From Pseudomonas graminis (GTDB taxonomy: Bacteria > Pseudomonadota > Gammaproteobacteria > Pseudomonadales > Pseudomonadaceae), in contig NZ_MTSB01000014.1 of the NCBI RefSeq assembly GCF_002093745.1, positions 62,001 to 126,000 of the forward strand: a stretch of 64,000 bases of DNA. The letters are read 5' to 3'. Positions within the stretch are counted from its first letter, which is position 1; each line of letters starts with the position of its first letter. Position numbers and translations under genes: made by a program. Below, piece by piece: positions 38,072 through 47,399 of the stretch. The notes under the pieces are model-generated. The model searched no databases. It was not told the DNA's origin and saw nothing but the letters and a program-made list of their open reading frames with translations.

Positions 38072-38962
38072 ATGCGCCGACTCAGTCTGACCCATTTGCA
38101 CACCTTCTCGCTGGTCATCGCGCATGGCAGTTTTTCCATAGCGGCCAGGCACCTTCATCTGACCCAGCCTGCCGTGAGCCTTCAAGTGCGACAGCTGGAG
38201 GATCAGTTGAACCTGCAACTGATCGAGCGCGTGGGCAAACGCCTCAAGCCAACGTCCGCCGGCAAGGCACTGCTGGAGCACATCGTGCGCATTGAAGCCG
38301 TGGTCGAGGATGCGCTGCTGGACTTGTCCAGCCATGCCAGCGGCGTTGCCGGGCAAGTTGCCATTGGCACGGGCGCGACCGCCTGCATCCACTTGCTGCC
38401 ACCGATGTTGCAAGCCTTGCGCCAGCGCTTCCCCGGCCTCGATGTGCGAGTCAGCACCGGCAACACCGACGGCATCCTCAAGGCAGTGGAGGAAAATCGT
38501 CTGGACCTTGCGCTGGTCACCCTTCCCGCCACCGGTCGCAGCCTGGACATCAGGCCGCTGCTGGAGGATGAGTTCGTGGCGATCTTTGCCAGTGGCGAAC
38601 AAATCCCGAAGGCCGGGATGACGCCCGACGGGCTCGACCCGCTGCCACTGGTGGTATTCGAAGCCGGAAGCAGTACACGCCTGGTGATCAGTGAGTGGTT
38701 TTTACAATCCGGAATTCGCGTCAAACCCGTCATGGAACTGGGCAGCATCGAGGCCATAAAAGAAATGGTCGCTGCGGGCCTGGGCTACAGCATCGTGCCA
38801 CGCATGGCCGTTGCTGCCATTCATCATCGGCGCGGGTTGCAGGTGCATTCACTGACGCCCGGATTGAGCCGGACCCTGGGCATCGTCGTGCGCCAGGACA
38901 AACCGGTCAGCAAGGCCCTGCGTCAGGTACTGGATGCGTTGTGGTGCCTGAAAGGGTCATAA
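38072..38962 (+). CDS. LysR-family transcriptional regulator
   Basis: A 296-residue LTTR. The winged helix is at residues 1-60 (HTFSLVIAHGSFSIAARHLHLTQPAVSLQVRQLE); the effector domain follows (VAIGTGATACIHLLPPML). The start at 38072 places the helix-turn-helix at the usual distance from the N-terminus; it has a weak ribosome site, and an ATG at 38036 in frame is possible. It is divergent from the GNAT gene, its probable target. Confidence 0.88.
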   Translation: MRRLSLTHLHTFSLVIAHGSFSIAARHLHLTQPAVSLQVRQLEDQLNLQLIERVGKRLKPTSAGKALLEHIVRIEAVVEDALLDLSSHASGVAGQVAIGTGATACIHLLPPMLQALRQRFPGLDVRVSTGNTDGILKAVEENRLDLALVTLPATGRSLDIRPLLEDEFVAIFASGEQIPKAGMTPDGLDPLPLVVFEAGSSTRLVISEWFLQSGIRVKPVMELGSIEAIKEMVAAGLGYSIVPRMAVAAIHHRRGLQVHSLTPGLSRTLGIVVRQDKPVSKALRQVLDALWCLKGS

Positions 38963-39192
38963 AGACGGCTCATCCTGAGCGCTGGACCTGGTGGGTGCGC
39001 TATAACGACAGTTGCATCGGCAGCGAATCAGGTTGTACGATGACTGCCCACTAATTCACGATAAATGATTGCCGGCCTGCTTTTTTACGCCGCAACACCG
39101 TCACCCCGCAAAGCAACTCGGCAACCCATAAGGAGCGCACGGTCCTGACTCATTCGGTGCCCGCCTCCCACTTCAAACAACAGGAGATACCG

Positions 39193-40776
39193 ATGCCTAA
39201 CATTCTCGGCCAGAACTTCATCGCAGGCGGCCGCAGTGCCCTCGGCCAAAGCCTGCAGAAGAGCCTGGATGCCACCACTGGTGAAGAATTGCCTTACAGC
39301 TTTCACCAGGCCACCGATGGCGAAATCGATGCTGCCGCACTGGCTGCCAAATCTGCCTTTCCTGAGTTCCGTCAACTGAGCCCGGCCCGCCGCGCTGACT
39401 TCCTTGAAGCAATCGCCGACGAGCTCGATCAACTGGGTGACGATTTCGTTGCCATCGTCTGCCAGGAAACCGCCCTTCCACAGGCACGTATTCAAGGTGA
39501 ACGCGGTCGCACCAGCGGTCAGATGCGCTTGTTCGCCAAAGTGTTGCGACGCGGTGATTTTGTAGGTGCGCGCATCGACCTCGCCCTGCCGGACCGCAAA
39601 CCGTTGCCGCGCGTCGATCTGCGTCAGTACCGCATCGGCGTCGGCCCGGTGGCCGTGTTCGGTGCGAGCAACTTCCCGCTGGCCTTTTCCACCGCTGGCG
39701 GCGATACCGCTGCCGCACTGGCGGCCGGTTGCCCGGTAGTGTTCAAGGCCCACAGCGGCCACATGGCGACCGCCGACCTGGTCGCCAGTGCCATCATCCG
39801 TGCCGCCGAACGCACTCAGATGCCGAAAGGCGTGTTCAACATGATCTTCGGCAACGGTGTGGGCGAAGGTCTGGTCAAACACCCGGCCATTCAGGCCGTC
39901 GGCTTTACCGGCTCGCTGAATGGCGGTAACGCGCTCTGCAAAATGGCCGCCGAGCGTCCGCAACCGATTCCGGTGTTTGCCGAGATGTCCAGCATCAACC
40001 CGGTGGTGTTGCTGCCCGGCGCGCTTCAGGCCCGTGGCGAAACCGTGGCCAAGGAGCTTGCAGCCTCGGTGGTAATGGGCGCCGGCCAGTTCTGCACCAA
40101 TCCAGGCGTGGTCATCGGCCTGCGCTCACCGGCGTTTTCGACGTTTGTAGAACAGCTCACTGAACAGATGAGCAGTCAGGCACCTCAGACCATGCTCAAT
40201 GCAGGCGGCCTGCGCAGTTACAGCAAGGGCGTCGAGCATCTGCTCTCGCACTCGGGCGTGACCCATCTGGCCGGCAAGCCGCAGGAAGGCAAACAGGCTC
40301 AGGCCCAGTTGTTCAAGGCGGATGTCAGCCTGTTGCTCAATGGCGATCAGTTGTTGCAGGAAGAAGTCTTCGGACCGACCACGCTGATCATTGAGGTCGC
40401 TGACGACGCGCAGCTCAAAGAGGCCTTGCAGGCCTTGCGCGGACAACTGACTGCCACCGTGATCGGCGAGCCTGCCGACTTGAGCCAGTACAGCTGGCTG
40501 CAACCGGTACTGGAAGAAAAAGTCGGTCGCATCCTGTTCAACGGTTACCCGACCGGTGTTGAAGTCTGTGAAGCGATGGTTCACGGCGGTCCATACCCGG
40601 CAACCTCCGACGCGCGCGGCACGTCAGTGGGCACCCTGGCCATTGATCGTTTCCTGCGTCCGGTCTGCTATCAGAACCTGGCCGACAGCCAGTTGCCCCC
40701 AGCCCTGCAGAACGCCAATCCGCTTGGCCTGCGTCGTCTGGTCAACGGCGAGTGGAGTGACCAGCCTGTCGTTTGA
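39193..40776 (+). CDS. 2-oxoglutarate semialdehyde dehydrogenase (aldehyde dehydrogenase family)
   Basis: A 527-residue NAD(P)-dependent aldehyde dehydrogenase. Asn160 (FGASNFPLAFS), Glu264 (PVFAEMSSINPV) and catalytic Cys301 (GAGQFCTNPGV) are in place. The long form and the motif FGASNFPLAFSTAGGDTAAA are typical of alpha-ketoglutaric semialdehyde dehydrogenases of sugar-acid and hydroxyproline catabolism. This fits the glucarate dehydratase at the left end of the window, though it is 39 kb away. CAGGAG precedes ATG 39193. A strong terminator follows. Confidence 0.9.
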   Translation: MPNILGQNFIAGGRSALGQSLQKSLDATTGEELPYSFHQATDGEIDAAALAAKSAFPEFRQLSPARRADFLEAIADELDQLGDDFVAIVCQETALPQARIQGERGRTSGQMRLFAKVLRRGDFVGARIDLALPDRKPLPRVDLRQYRIGVGPVAVFGASNFPLAFSTAGGDTAAALAAGCPVVFKAHSGHMATADLVASAIIRAAERTQMPKGVFNMIFGNGVGEGLVKHPAIQAVGFTGSLNGGNALCKMAAERPQPIPVFAEMSSINPVVLLPGALQARGETVAKELAASVVMGAGQFCTNPGVVIGLRSPAFSTFVEQLTEQMSSQAPQTMLNAGGLRSYSKGVEHLLSHSGVTHLAGKPQEGKQAQAQLFKADVSLLLNGDQLLQEEVFGPTTLIIEVADDAQLKEALQALRGQLTATVIGEPADLSQYSWLQPVLEEKVGRILFNGYPTGVEVCEAMVHGGPYPATSDARGTSVGTLAIDRFLRPVCYQNLADSQLPPALQNANPLGLRRLVNGEWSDQPVV

Positions 40777-40804
40777 TGGCTGACCGGTCACAGCAACCAT
40801 GAAA

Positions 40805-40843
40805 AGCGGCACCCCCTGATGAAGGGGGTGCCGCTTTTTTTTG
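40805..40843 (+). terminator. Rho-independent terminator after the aldehyde dehydrogenase
   Basis: A perfect 13-bp stem (AGCGGCACCCCCT, 40805-40817, with its complement at 40823-40835), loop GATGA, followed by eight further T residues. Flanking A and T residues extend the pairing, so it may work in both directions. Confidence 0.95.
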
Positions 40844-41223
40844 GGAAAAAATGGATGAGCCGGTAAAAATATTTCTGTTTTTGTGTGTTCAGTCGCTTCG
40901 CGCACGCCTGTTTTTCACCCTGCCCACAGCACCATATGCGTGCGTTTTACAGGCTGTTCATAAATTAACCACACGACTGTAAGCCACGTGCAACAAGGGT
41001 TTCAAAAAGTTACCCACAGACATACCCACGATTTCCGTGGACAACTTTTAGCCGGTTTCGGAACTTAAAAACCCTGAGCAGTGCAAGCGTAAATTTTTTG
41101 GCGAGCGGCGTAATCGGCACGGCGCACGCCGACTGCCCTTTGACATACGCCCAGCCTTGACTGACTGTGGCTGTCCATCACTCATCCTGCTGAAATGATT
41201 GCTTTTTTCGAGGTGCAAGATTC
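40844..41223. other. 380-bp intergenic region with DnaA-box-like motifs
   Basis: No ORF is seen. The region holds four sequences near the DnaA box TTATCCACA: TTAACCACA (40965-40973), TTACCCACA (41010-41018), ATACCCACG (41022-41030) and, on the minus strand, TTGTCCACG (41036-41044). Two match 8 of 9 positions. The right part should contain the solA promoter. No terminator beyond the one at 40805. Confidence 0.4.
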
Positions 41224-42399
41224 ATGGAACAGCATTGCAAGGTAGCCGTACTCGGCCTGGGTGCAATGGGGGCAGCCACGGTCTACCAACTGGCCAAGGC
41301 CGGCGTCGACGTGATAGGGATAGATCGTCATGACCCGCCGCACACCTTTGGCTCCAGCCACGGCGACACACGCATCACCCGGTTGTCGGTAGGCGAAGGT
41401 GAGCAATACCTGCCACTGGTGCGCAGCTCTCACGCCATCTGGCGCGAACTCGAAGCACTCACCGGTGAATCGCTGTTCGAGCAGTGCGGCGTGCTGGTCA
41501 TGACTTCCAGCCCGACTTACACCCCTGAGGACGACGAAGACTTCACCCATAAGACCATTGCATTGGCACGGGCCTACGGTGTGGAACACGAGGTGCTGAC
41601 GGCTGCCGATATTCGCGAGCGGTTTCCGCAGTTCGCTCCGGTGCTGGACAGCGCCATCGGCTACTTTGAACCCGCTGGCGGTTTTGTGCGGCCGGAACGC
41701 TGCATCGCCGTGCAGCTCAGGCAGGCCAGGGAACACGGGGCGCGGTTGCTGACCAACGAGACGGTCATGGCCTTGGAAAACCGTGGCGACCGTGTTCGGA
41801 TCACCACGGATAAAGGCTTGCTTATCGCTGACCGGGTGGTGGTCAGCGCAGGCATGTGGTCGTCCGACTTGCTGGGCGCACCGTTCAACGAGCGGCTCAG
41901 GGTCTGTCGTCAGAAGCTGTTCTGGTTTGGACTGCAAGAAGATGCCGTGTTTGCACCGTCATCGCCGAGCTTCATCATGACTCACGGGCCGGGCGACACG
42001 GACGTCAGTTACGGCTTCCCGCCTCTGCCCGGCGAAAACAGCATGAAGATCGCCACCGAGCAGTATAAGGACGCTTCGACGGCGAGCGAACTGGATCGTA
42101 CCGTCACAGCGCAGGAGGCGCAGGATATGTTTCAGACACAGGTGCAAGGCAAGATCGCCGGCTTGACATCAACGGTGGTCAAGTCATCGGTCTGCGCCTA
42201 CACCGTCACGCCGGACTATCACTTCATCATTGACGAGCACCCGCACCTGAAAAACGTGACGGTGGTGTCGGCCTGCTCCGGTCACGGCTTCAAGCACTCG
42301 GCAGGGCTCGGGTTGGCGCTGGCGCAACGCTGCATTCACGGCAAGAGCGAGACAGACCTCTCGGCCTTCTCGCTGCAACGCTTCGCACAGCAGGCTTGA
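41224..42399 (+). CDS. solA: N-methyl-L-tryptophan oxidase / sarcosine oxidase-like flavoenzyme
   Basis: A 391-residue FAD-dependent amine oxidase of the MTOX/MSOX family. The ADP-binding fingerprint is VAVLGLGAMGAATVYQLAKAG (residues 7-27), followed by FGSSHGDTRITRLS, which holds the conserved Arg and His of this family. The covalent-flavin Cys region is SSVCAYTVTPDYHFIIDEHP and the end motif is CSGHGFKHSAGLG. It removes the N-methyl group from secondary amino acids, giving formaldehyde and hydrogen peroxide. It is a lone gene. Substrate could be N-methyltryptophan or sarcosine. Confidence 0.88.
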   Translation: MEQHCKVAVLGLGAMGAATVYQLAKAGVDVIGIDRHDPPHTFGSSHGDTRITRLSVGEGEQYLPLVRSSHAIWRELEALTGESLFEQCGVLVMTSSPTYTPEDDEDFTHKTIALARAYGVEHEVLTAADIRERFPQFAPVLDSAIGYFEPAGGFVRPERCIAVQLRQAREHGARLLTNETVMALENRGDRVRITTDKGLLIADRVVVSAGMWSSDLLGAPFNERLRVCRQKLFWFGLQEDAVFAPSSPSFIMTHGPGDTDVSYGFPPLPGENSMKIATEQYKDASTASELDRTVTAQEAQDMFQTQVQGKIAGLTSTVVKSSVCAYTVTPDYHFIIDEHPHLKNVTVVSACSGHGFKHSAGLGLALAQRCIHGKSETDLSAFSLQRFAQQA

Positions 42400-42408
42400 C
42401 CGGGGTTC

Positions 42409-43758
42409 TCAGCGCGCCAGCACGAACGCCTCGTCGATACGGGCCAGGTCGGTATCGCGCAGGGTGCCCGCGTAGTAGTGCAGCTTGATCCAGGCCATCA
42501 GGTAGTCGTAACGGGCTTTTGCCAGGTCGCGCCGCGTGCTGTAAAGCTGCTGCTCGGCATTGAGCGCGTCCAGGCTGATACGTTCGCCACCCAGAATGCT
42601 CTGCCGTGTCGATTCGACCAGCGCCTGCGCCGACACCAGCGCTTTCTGATAAGCACGCAGCTTGCTCACCCCGGAGGCACAGGCATTGAACTGACGCCGC
42701 AGCTCGATCAGGGTTTCGCGCGTCTTGCCGTCCAGCTCATATTCAGCCTGCTCACGCTTGCTGTTGGCCTGGCGCACGGAGGCGCTGGTGCCGCCCCCGG
42801 CGTACAGCGGCAAACTCAGTTCGATGCCGACGGTGTTGGTGTCGTAACGCTGATTGTAGGTATTGCCGCTGTCAGACTCGTTCTGGCGAATGCTCGCGTA
42901 GGCATTGACCGTCGGCAGGTGACCGGCGCGGTTACGCTCGACCTCGTACCGTGCCACTTCCAGCGCCTGACGCTGCGACGCCAGAATCGGACTGTTGGCC
43001 ATTGCCAGCGCATGCCACTCGGTAAAGCTGGACGGCGCCAGCACCAGAGCCTGGAAGTTGTCTTTCAACGGCTCCAGCTGAGCGACATCAATGCCCGGCT
43101 CCCCCAGCAATGCGGCAAGTTCACGCAAGGCCGCGTCCTGCTCATCACTGGCTTCGATCTGTTCGGCAATCGCCAGTTCGTTGCGCGATTCTGCTTCGAG
43201 AATATCGGTGCGTGTGCCTTCGCCCTGCTGAAACATCTGCCGGTTCTGTGCAAACTCTCGCTCGAACGCCTGCTGTTTGGCGCGCGCAATGTTGATCTGG
43301 TCCTGCGCAAACAACGCCTGGGTATAGAGCGTCAAAACGCGAACCAGCAATTCCTGACTCTTGCTGCGAAAGGTTTCGTCGGCAAACAACGCCTGAGCCA
43401 GGCCCTTGCGGTAATTGGCGTAGGCCTCGTAGTCGATCAGCGGCTGCTGGATGGTCAGGCTTGAACCAAAACTGTTGTAGTGGCGGTGGTCCGTGGTGTC
43501 GTCTCGGGCGCCTTTGACGGTGGCTTTTGAATCGTTGCGTCCTTTGTTGTAGCTGTACGACACACGAGGCAACAACCCGGCGCGACCAATGACGCGATTT
43601 TCAAGGCCTGCATCGCGCTCTTTGAGCGCGCCGAGGTAAGTCGGGTCATTGCGCAGCGCCAGCTCATAGACCTGAAACGGCCCCATCGCATTCGCCTGCG
43701 AGGCCGTACCGAGCAGAATGGCCGTCAGCAAAGCGGCTTTCAGCGGATAACGAAACAT
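42409..43758 (-). CDS. aprF: Type I secretion outer-membrane protein AprF (TolC family)
   Basis: A 449-residue TolC-like channel with signal peptide MFRYPLKAALLTAILLGTASQANA and two repeated halves of outer-membrane-efflux domain (about 30-230 and 240-430). It ends the protease export operon, starting one base after the aprE stop. It forms the exit duct for AprA. Confidence 0.92.
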   Translation of the reverse strand: MFRYPLKAALLTAILLGTASQANAMGPFQVYELALRNDPTYLGALKERDAGLENRVIGRAGLLPRVSYSYNKGRNDSKATVKGARDDTTDHRHYNSFGSSLTIQQPLIDYEAYANYRKGLAQALFADETFRSKSQELLVRVLTLYTQALFAQDQINIARAKQQAFEREFAQNRQMFQQGEGTRTDILEAESRNELAIAEQIEASDEQDAALRELAALLGEPGIDVAQLEPLKDNFQALVLAPSSFTEWHALAMANSPILASQRQALEVARYEVERNRAGHLPTVNAYASIRQNESDSGNTYNQRYDTNTVGIELSLPLYAGGGTSASVRQANSKREQAEYELDGKTRETLIELRRQFNACASGVSKLRAYQKALVSAQALVESTRQSILGGERISLDALNAEQQLYSTRRDLAKARYDYLMAWIKLHYYAGTLRDTDLARIDEAFVLAR

Positions 43759-43759
43759 C

Positions 43760-45097
43760 CTATTCCTCCGTCAACGCGGAGCCGGCACGGTCCAGCAAAG
43801 GTTTGAACAGGTAATTGAGCAACGAGCGTTCGCCTGTTCGCACAAACATTTCAGCGGGCATGCCCGGTTTGATCACCAGACCGTTGAGTTTTTCCAGTGC
43901 GGCATCACCCACCGAGGTGCGCAACACGTAGTACGGCTGACCGGTTTTTTCATCCTGCATCTGGTCGGCGGAAATCAGGCTGACCTCCCCGGAAACCCTG
44001 GGTGTACGGCTCTGGTTGAACGCGGTAAACAGGATATCCACCGGTAAATGGCTGGCGACCTTGTCGATCAACTGCACCGGCAGACGCCCTTCGACTTCCA
44101 GCCGCGTACCTTGCGGGACGATTTCCAGCAGGGTTTCGCCGGCACGCACCACTGCGCCTTCGGTGTGTACGCCCAGGTTGACGGCAATGCCGTCGGCAGG
44201 CGCAAGAATGGCGCTGTGTTGCAGGCTGAAACCGGCAGAGGCCAGTTGCTGTTCCAGGGTCAGTGCCTTGACCTGAGCATCGGCCCATTGGCTGCGCACT
44301 TCTTTCTGGTACTCCTCGCGCTGTTGCTGAAGACGAAGCCGCGACTCGACGATGCTTTGCTCTATCCGCCCGGTCTCGCCTGCGTTCTGCGCCAGGTTTT
44401 GCTGCACTTGAGACAGCTGGCGCTGAAACTCCAGCAGGCGATTGCCCGGAATGAAGCCGTTCTGTGCCAGAGGCTCCAGGTTCTTCAGTTGCTGACGCAG
44501 CGAGTCGGCCTGAGCCAGCAGGTCGGAGCGAGCACGACGCATGCCGGCGAGTTGCAGACCGGCACCTTCGATGCTCGCCTGCAAACCGGCCTGCTCACGA
44601 GCCAGCGCCTGTCGACGGCTGCTGAACAATTGCCGCTGACCTTCGAGTACCAGGGCCAGCCGCGGATCCGGGCGTTCTCCCTGCCCGGCGGCGATCAGTT
44701 CGGCGGGAAAGCGTATCTCGTCCAGGTTATCGCGCTCGCTCTGCCAGCGAGCAAGGCTCGCCCAGGCCATGCGGTACTGAGCGCGCAGCGATTGCACATC
44801 CGCTTCCACCTGCGTCTGATCAAGGCGAAACAGTGGCTCGCCTTCTTTGACCTGTTGGCCTTCACTGACGAGGATCTTGCTTACCACGCCCCCATCCAAT
44901 GACTGCACGGCCTTGCGCTTGCCCGAGACCACCACCGTCCCCTGCACCGCAATGCCTTGGTCCAGCGGCGCCAGACTTGCCCAGAGGAAAAAACTGCCTG
45001 CCCCTGCCAGCATGAGGATCCAGCCGGCGCGAACAAAGAATTGCACCCCGCGTTCCTTGCCCGGCACCGCGTAATGATTGTCGAGAGCGCTGCTCAT
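43760..45097 (-). CDS. aprE: Type I secretion membrane-fusion protein AprE
   Basis: A 445-residue HlyD-family adaptor. It has one N-terminal membrane helix (about residues 20-45, GWILMLAGAGSFFLWASLAP), a lipoyl segment (GGVVSKILVSEGQQVKEGE), a long coiled coil (about 90-280) and a C-terminal beta domain with GMPAEMFVRTGERS. It joins AprD to AprF. The true ATG is at 45097, overlapping the aprD stop as ATGA; an open frame continues upstream only inside aprD. Confidence 0.93.
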   Translation of the reverse strand: MSSALDNHYAVPGKERGVQFFVRAGWILMLAGAGSFFLWASLAPLDQGIAVQGTVVVSGKRKAVQSLDGGVVSKILVSEGQQVKEGEPLFRLDQTQVEADVQSLRAQYRMAWASLARWQSERDNLDEIRFPAELIAAGQGERPDPRLALVLEGQRQLFSSRRQALAREQAGLQASIEGAGLQLAGMRRARSDLLAQADSLRQQLKNLEPLAQNGFIPGNRLLEFQRQLSQVQQNLAQNAGETGRIEQSIVESRLRLQQQREEYQKEVRSQWADAQVKALTLEQQLASAGFSLQHSAILAPADGIAVNLGVHTEGAVVRAGETLLEIVPQGTRLEVEGRLPVQLIDKVASHLPVDILFTAFNQSRTPRVSGEVSLISADQMQDEKTGQPYYVLRTSVGDAALEKLNGLVIKPGMPAEMFVRTGERSLLNYLFKPLLDRAGSALTEE

Positions 45098-46878
45098 ACG
45101 TCGGACTGCCTGTTCTGGGTGCCGTATTGACGGCTCATGGAAAGCCCGGCAGGCGCCGGGCGGGGTTGCGGTTGAGGTGCCTGGCCGGATGCCGCCTGAC
45201 CGGACAGGGCTTGCAGCACCTGAGCGGTAGGGCCGAATGCCTGCATGCGGCCCTCGCTCAGGACCAGCAGCCGATCCGTCTGATTCAAAGAGAGCGTGCG
45301 ATGAGTGACGAGAACAACCGTACACCCCCGGGCCTTGAGCTCGCCAATCGCCTGGGTCAAGGCCGCTTCACCTGCGGCATCCAGATTGGAGTTGGGCTCG
45401 TCCAGCACCACCAGGCGGGGCTCGCCATACAACGCGCGGGCCAACGCAACGCGCTGTTTCTGGCCGCCCGACAAGCCTGCGCCATCATCACTCAGCCGCG
45501 TGTCATAGCCTTGCGGCAAGCGCAGAATCAATTCATGCACTCCCGCCAACTGCGCAGCAGCAACCACTGCGCTCGCATCGCCCTCGCGAAAGCGCGCGAT
45601 ATTCTCTGCGACGGTGCCACCGAACAATTCGATGTCCTGCGGCAGATAACCGATACAGGGGCCAAGCGCTTCACGGTCCAGGCGGTGCATGTCAGCGCCG
45701 TCCAGTCGCACCGTGCCGCCGAGCGCTGGCCAGACACCGACCAACACGCGAGCCAGGGTCGACTTGCCGGAACCCGAGGCGCCCAGCACGCCGAGCACTT
45801 CCCCGGCCTGCAACTGGAAGCTCACTTGCTGCACGGTAGGCGAGGTGTGGCCCGGAGGGGCGGCGCTGACCTGCTCTGCGCTGATCTGACCGCGCGGTGT
45901 CGGCAACGCCATACGCGGCGCAGGCTCCGCATAGGTCTTGAGCAACTGGTCAAGACGCCCGTAGGCCAGACGCGCAGAACTCCACTGTTTCCAGACGGCA
46001 ATAAGCTGGTCGATGGGGCTGAGCACGCGCCCCATCAGAATCGAACCGGCAATCATCATGCCTGCGGTCATCTCACCACGAATCACCAGCAAGGCCCCCA
46101 GCCCCAGCACCAGCGATTGCAGGCACAGGCGCAGTGCCTTGCTGATCGAGCTGATCACCGCGCCGGTGTCGCTGGCACGGTTTTGCAACGCGAGAAAACG
46201 GCCATGAACAGCGAACCAGCGACGACGCAACGCCTCCAGCATGCCCATGGCCTGAATGGCCTCGGCCTGTTGCAAATGGCGGGTCGCCAGTTGCGCGGAT
46301 TGCTGCGAATAGCCACTGGCTTCGGCCAGCGGTTTGCGGGTCAGCCACTCGTTCAGGCAGGCCAGCCCCACCAGCAGCACTGTGCCGACACTGGCCAGCA
46401 CGCCTAGCCAGGGGTCAAAAAGAAAAATGACCGCCAGATAAACAGGAAACCAGGGGGCATCGAAGAACGCGAACAACGCCGGGCCGGTGAGGAACTGCCG
46501 AATGAAGGTCAGGTCGCCCAAGGCCTGCCCTGCCTGGCGCTGTCCGGCATGCAGGTTGCTTTCGAACGCGGCCTGATAGACGCGCAGGTTGAAACGTCGC
46601 TCCAGCTCGCTGCCGATGCGGATCACCACAAAGCTGCGAATCATCTCCAGCAGCCCGATGAACGCAAAGAAGCCGACCACCATCAGGGTCAGCATGGCCA
46701 GCGTGGTCTGGTTCTGTGACGTCAACACGCGGTCATAGACTTGCAGCATGTAAATCGATGGAGCCAGCATCAATACGTTGATCAGCGCGGTGAAACAACC
46801 GACTCCGATCAGCGCGCTCTTGTAATCAGCCAGCGCTTTGTAAAGCGGCGGCTGCGCGTTTTTGGGCAACGCACTCAT
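45094..46878 (-). CDS. aprD: Type I secretion ABC transporter AprD
   Basis: A 594-residue PrtD/AprD-family export ATPase. The membrane domain spans about residues 20-300. The nucleotide-binding domain has Walker A GASGSGKST, signature LSGGQKQR and Walker B LVVLDEPNSNLD. It recognises the C-terminal signal of the serralysin and energises export. No C39 peptidase domain is present, as expected for RTX exporters. Confidence 0.95.
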   Translation of the reverse strand: MSALPKNAQPPLYKALADYKSALIGVGCFTALINVLMLAPSIYMLQVYDRVLTSQNQTTLAMLTLMVVGFFAFIGLLEMIRSFVVIRIGSELERRFNLRVYQAAFESNLHAGQRQAGQALGDLTFIRQFLTGPALFAFFDAPWFPVYLAVIFLFDPWLGVLASVGTVLLVGLACLNEWLTRKPLAEASGYSQQSAQLATRHLQQAEAIQAMGMLEALRRRWFAVHGRFLALQNRASDTGAVISSISKALRLCLQSLVLGLGALLVIRGEMTAGMMIAGSILMGRVLSPIDQLIAVWKQWSSARLAYGRLDQLLKTYAEPAPRMALPTPRGQISAEQVSAAPPGHTSPTVQQVSFQLQAGEVLGVLGASGSGKSTLARVLVGVWPALGGTVRLDGADMHRLDREALGPCIGYLPQDIELFGGTVAENIARFREGDASAVVAAAQLAGVHELILRLPQGYDTRLSDDGAGLSGGQKQRVALARALYGEPRLVVLDEPNSNLDAAGEAALTQAIGELKARGCTVVLVTHRTLSLNQTDRLLVLSEGRMQAFGPTAQVLQALSGQAASGQAPQPQPRPAPAGLSMSRQYGTQNRQSDV

Positions 46879-46959
46879 GGTTGTTCCTTGATGGTCTTAC
46901 TGACGACGGGGTGACATCCCTGGGTTTTATCAAACTACTCGCGTCTGTCCATGAAACGC

Positions 46960-47340
46960 TTAATCGGCGAGCCGTCCAAGGATCAGCACCTCACCGTCAG
47001 GCAGACGCGCCTGGTAGGTCTGCTCCCCCATGTTATTGAGGTGGATCAGGCGATTGCCTTCCTTGTCGGTAAAAGCCAGACCGTCCGGGGTCGGAAACCA
47101 GCCGGCGGGTGTTCCGTGCAACCACGTTGCTGCACAGGCAAGATCACCCCCCAGTTGCGGTACTTCGGTATTCAACTGCAGCTCACAGGTATCGCCCGCC
47201 TTCCCCTGAAGAGAAAGTCGCCACTTGCCGCTGAGTTCAGCAGGGTCGGGCAGTTTCAAACTCATGGCCATGCTTGCTCCAGAAATCCCCACCAGCAGCG
47301 CAAAAGCAACTGGCACGATTCGAACAAAGTGATTCTTCAT
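46960..47340 (-). CDS. aprI: Periplasmic serralysin inhibitor (Inh family)
   Basis: A 126-residue protein with signal peptide MKNHFVRIVPVAFALLVGISGASMA and a small beta-barrel: SGKWRLSLQGKAGDTCELQL ... DLACAATWL, with two cysteines that form the family disulfide. The N-terminal Ser-Leu region after cleavage is the part that inserts into the protease active site in this family. It guards the periplasm from prematurely active AprA. Placed between aprA and aprD, as in other loci. Confidence 0.92.
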   Translation of the reverse strand: MKNHFVRIVPVAFALLVGISGASMAMSLKLPDPAELSGKWRLSLQGKAGDTCELQLNTEVPQLGGDLACAATWLHGTPAGWFPTPDGLAFTDKEGNRLIHLNNMGEQTYQARLPDGEVLILGRLAD

Positions 47341-47358
47341 GATGGGGGTACATTCCAG

Positions 47359-47390
47359 ATCATGGGCGACAGCAGACAGTCGCCCATGAT
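47359..47390 (-). promoter_or_regulatory. Stem-loop between aprA and aprI
   Basis: A perfect 12-bp inverted repeat (ATCATGGGCGAC at 47359-47370 with its complement at 47379-47390, 8-base loop) begins nine bases after the aprA stop. On the minus strand it is followed by CTGGAATG and not a T-run, so it is more likely a partial attenuator or mRNA-stabilising hairpin that lets aprA exceed its exporter genes in expression. Confidence 0.7.
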
Positions 47391-47399
47391 TGTTACAGA

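Noticed and set aside
46960..47340. Treating the small gene after aprA as a lipoprotein of unknown role
   Set aside because: The signal peptide has no lipobox, and the two-cysteine beta-barrel pattern and position match the Inh-family protease inhibitor.
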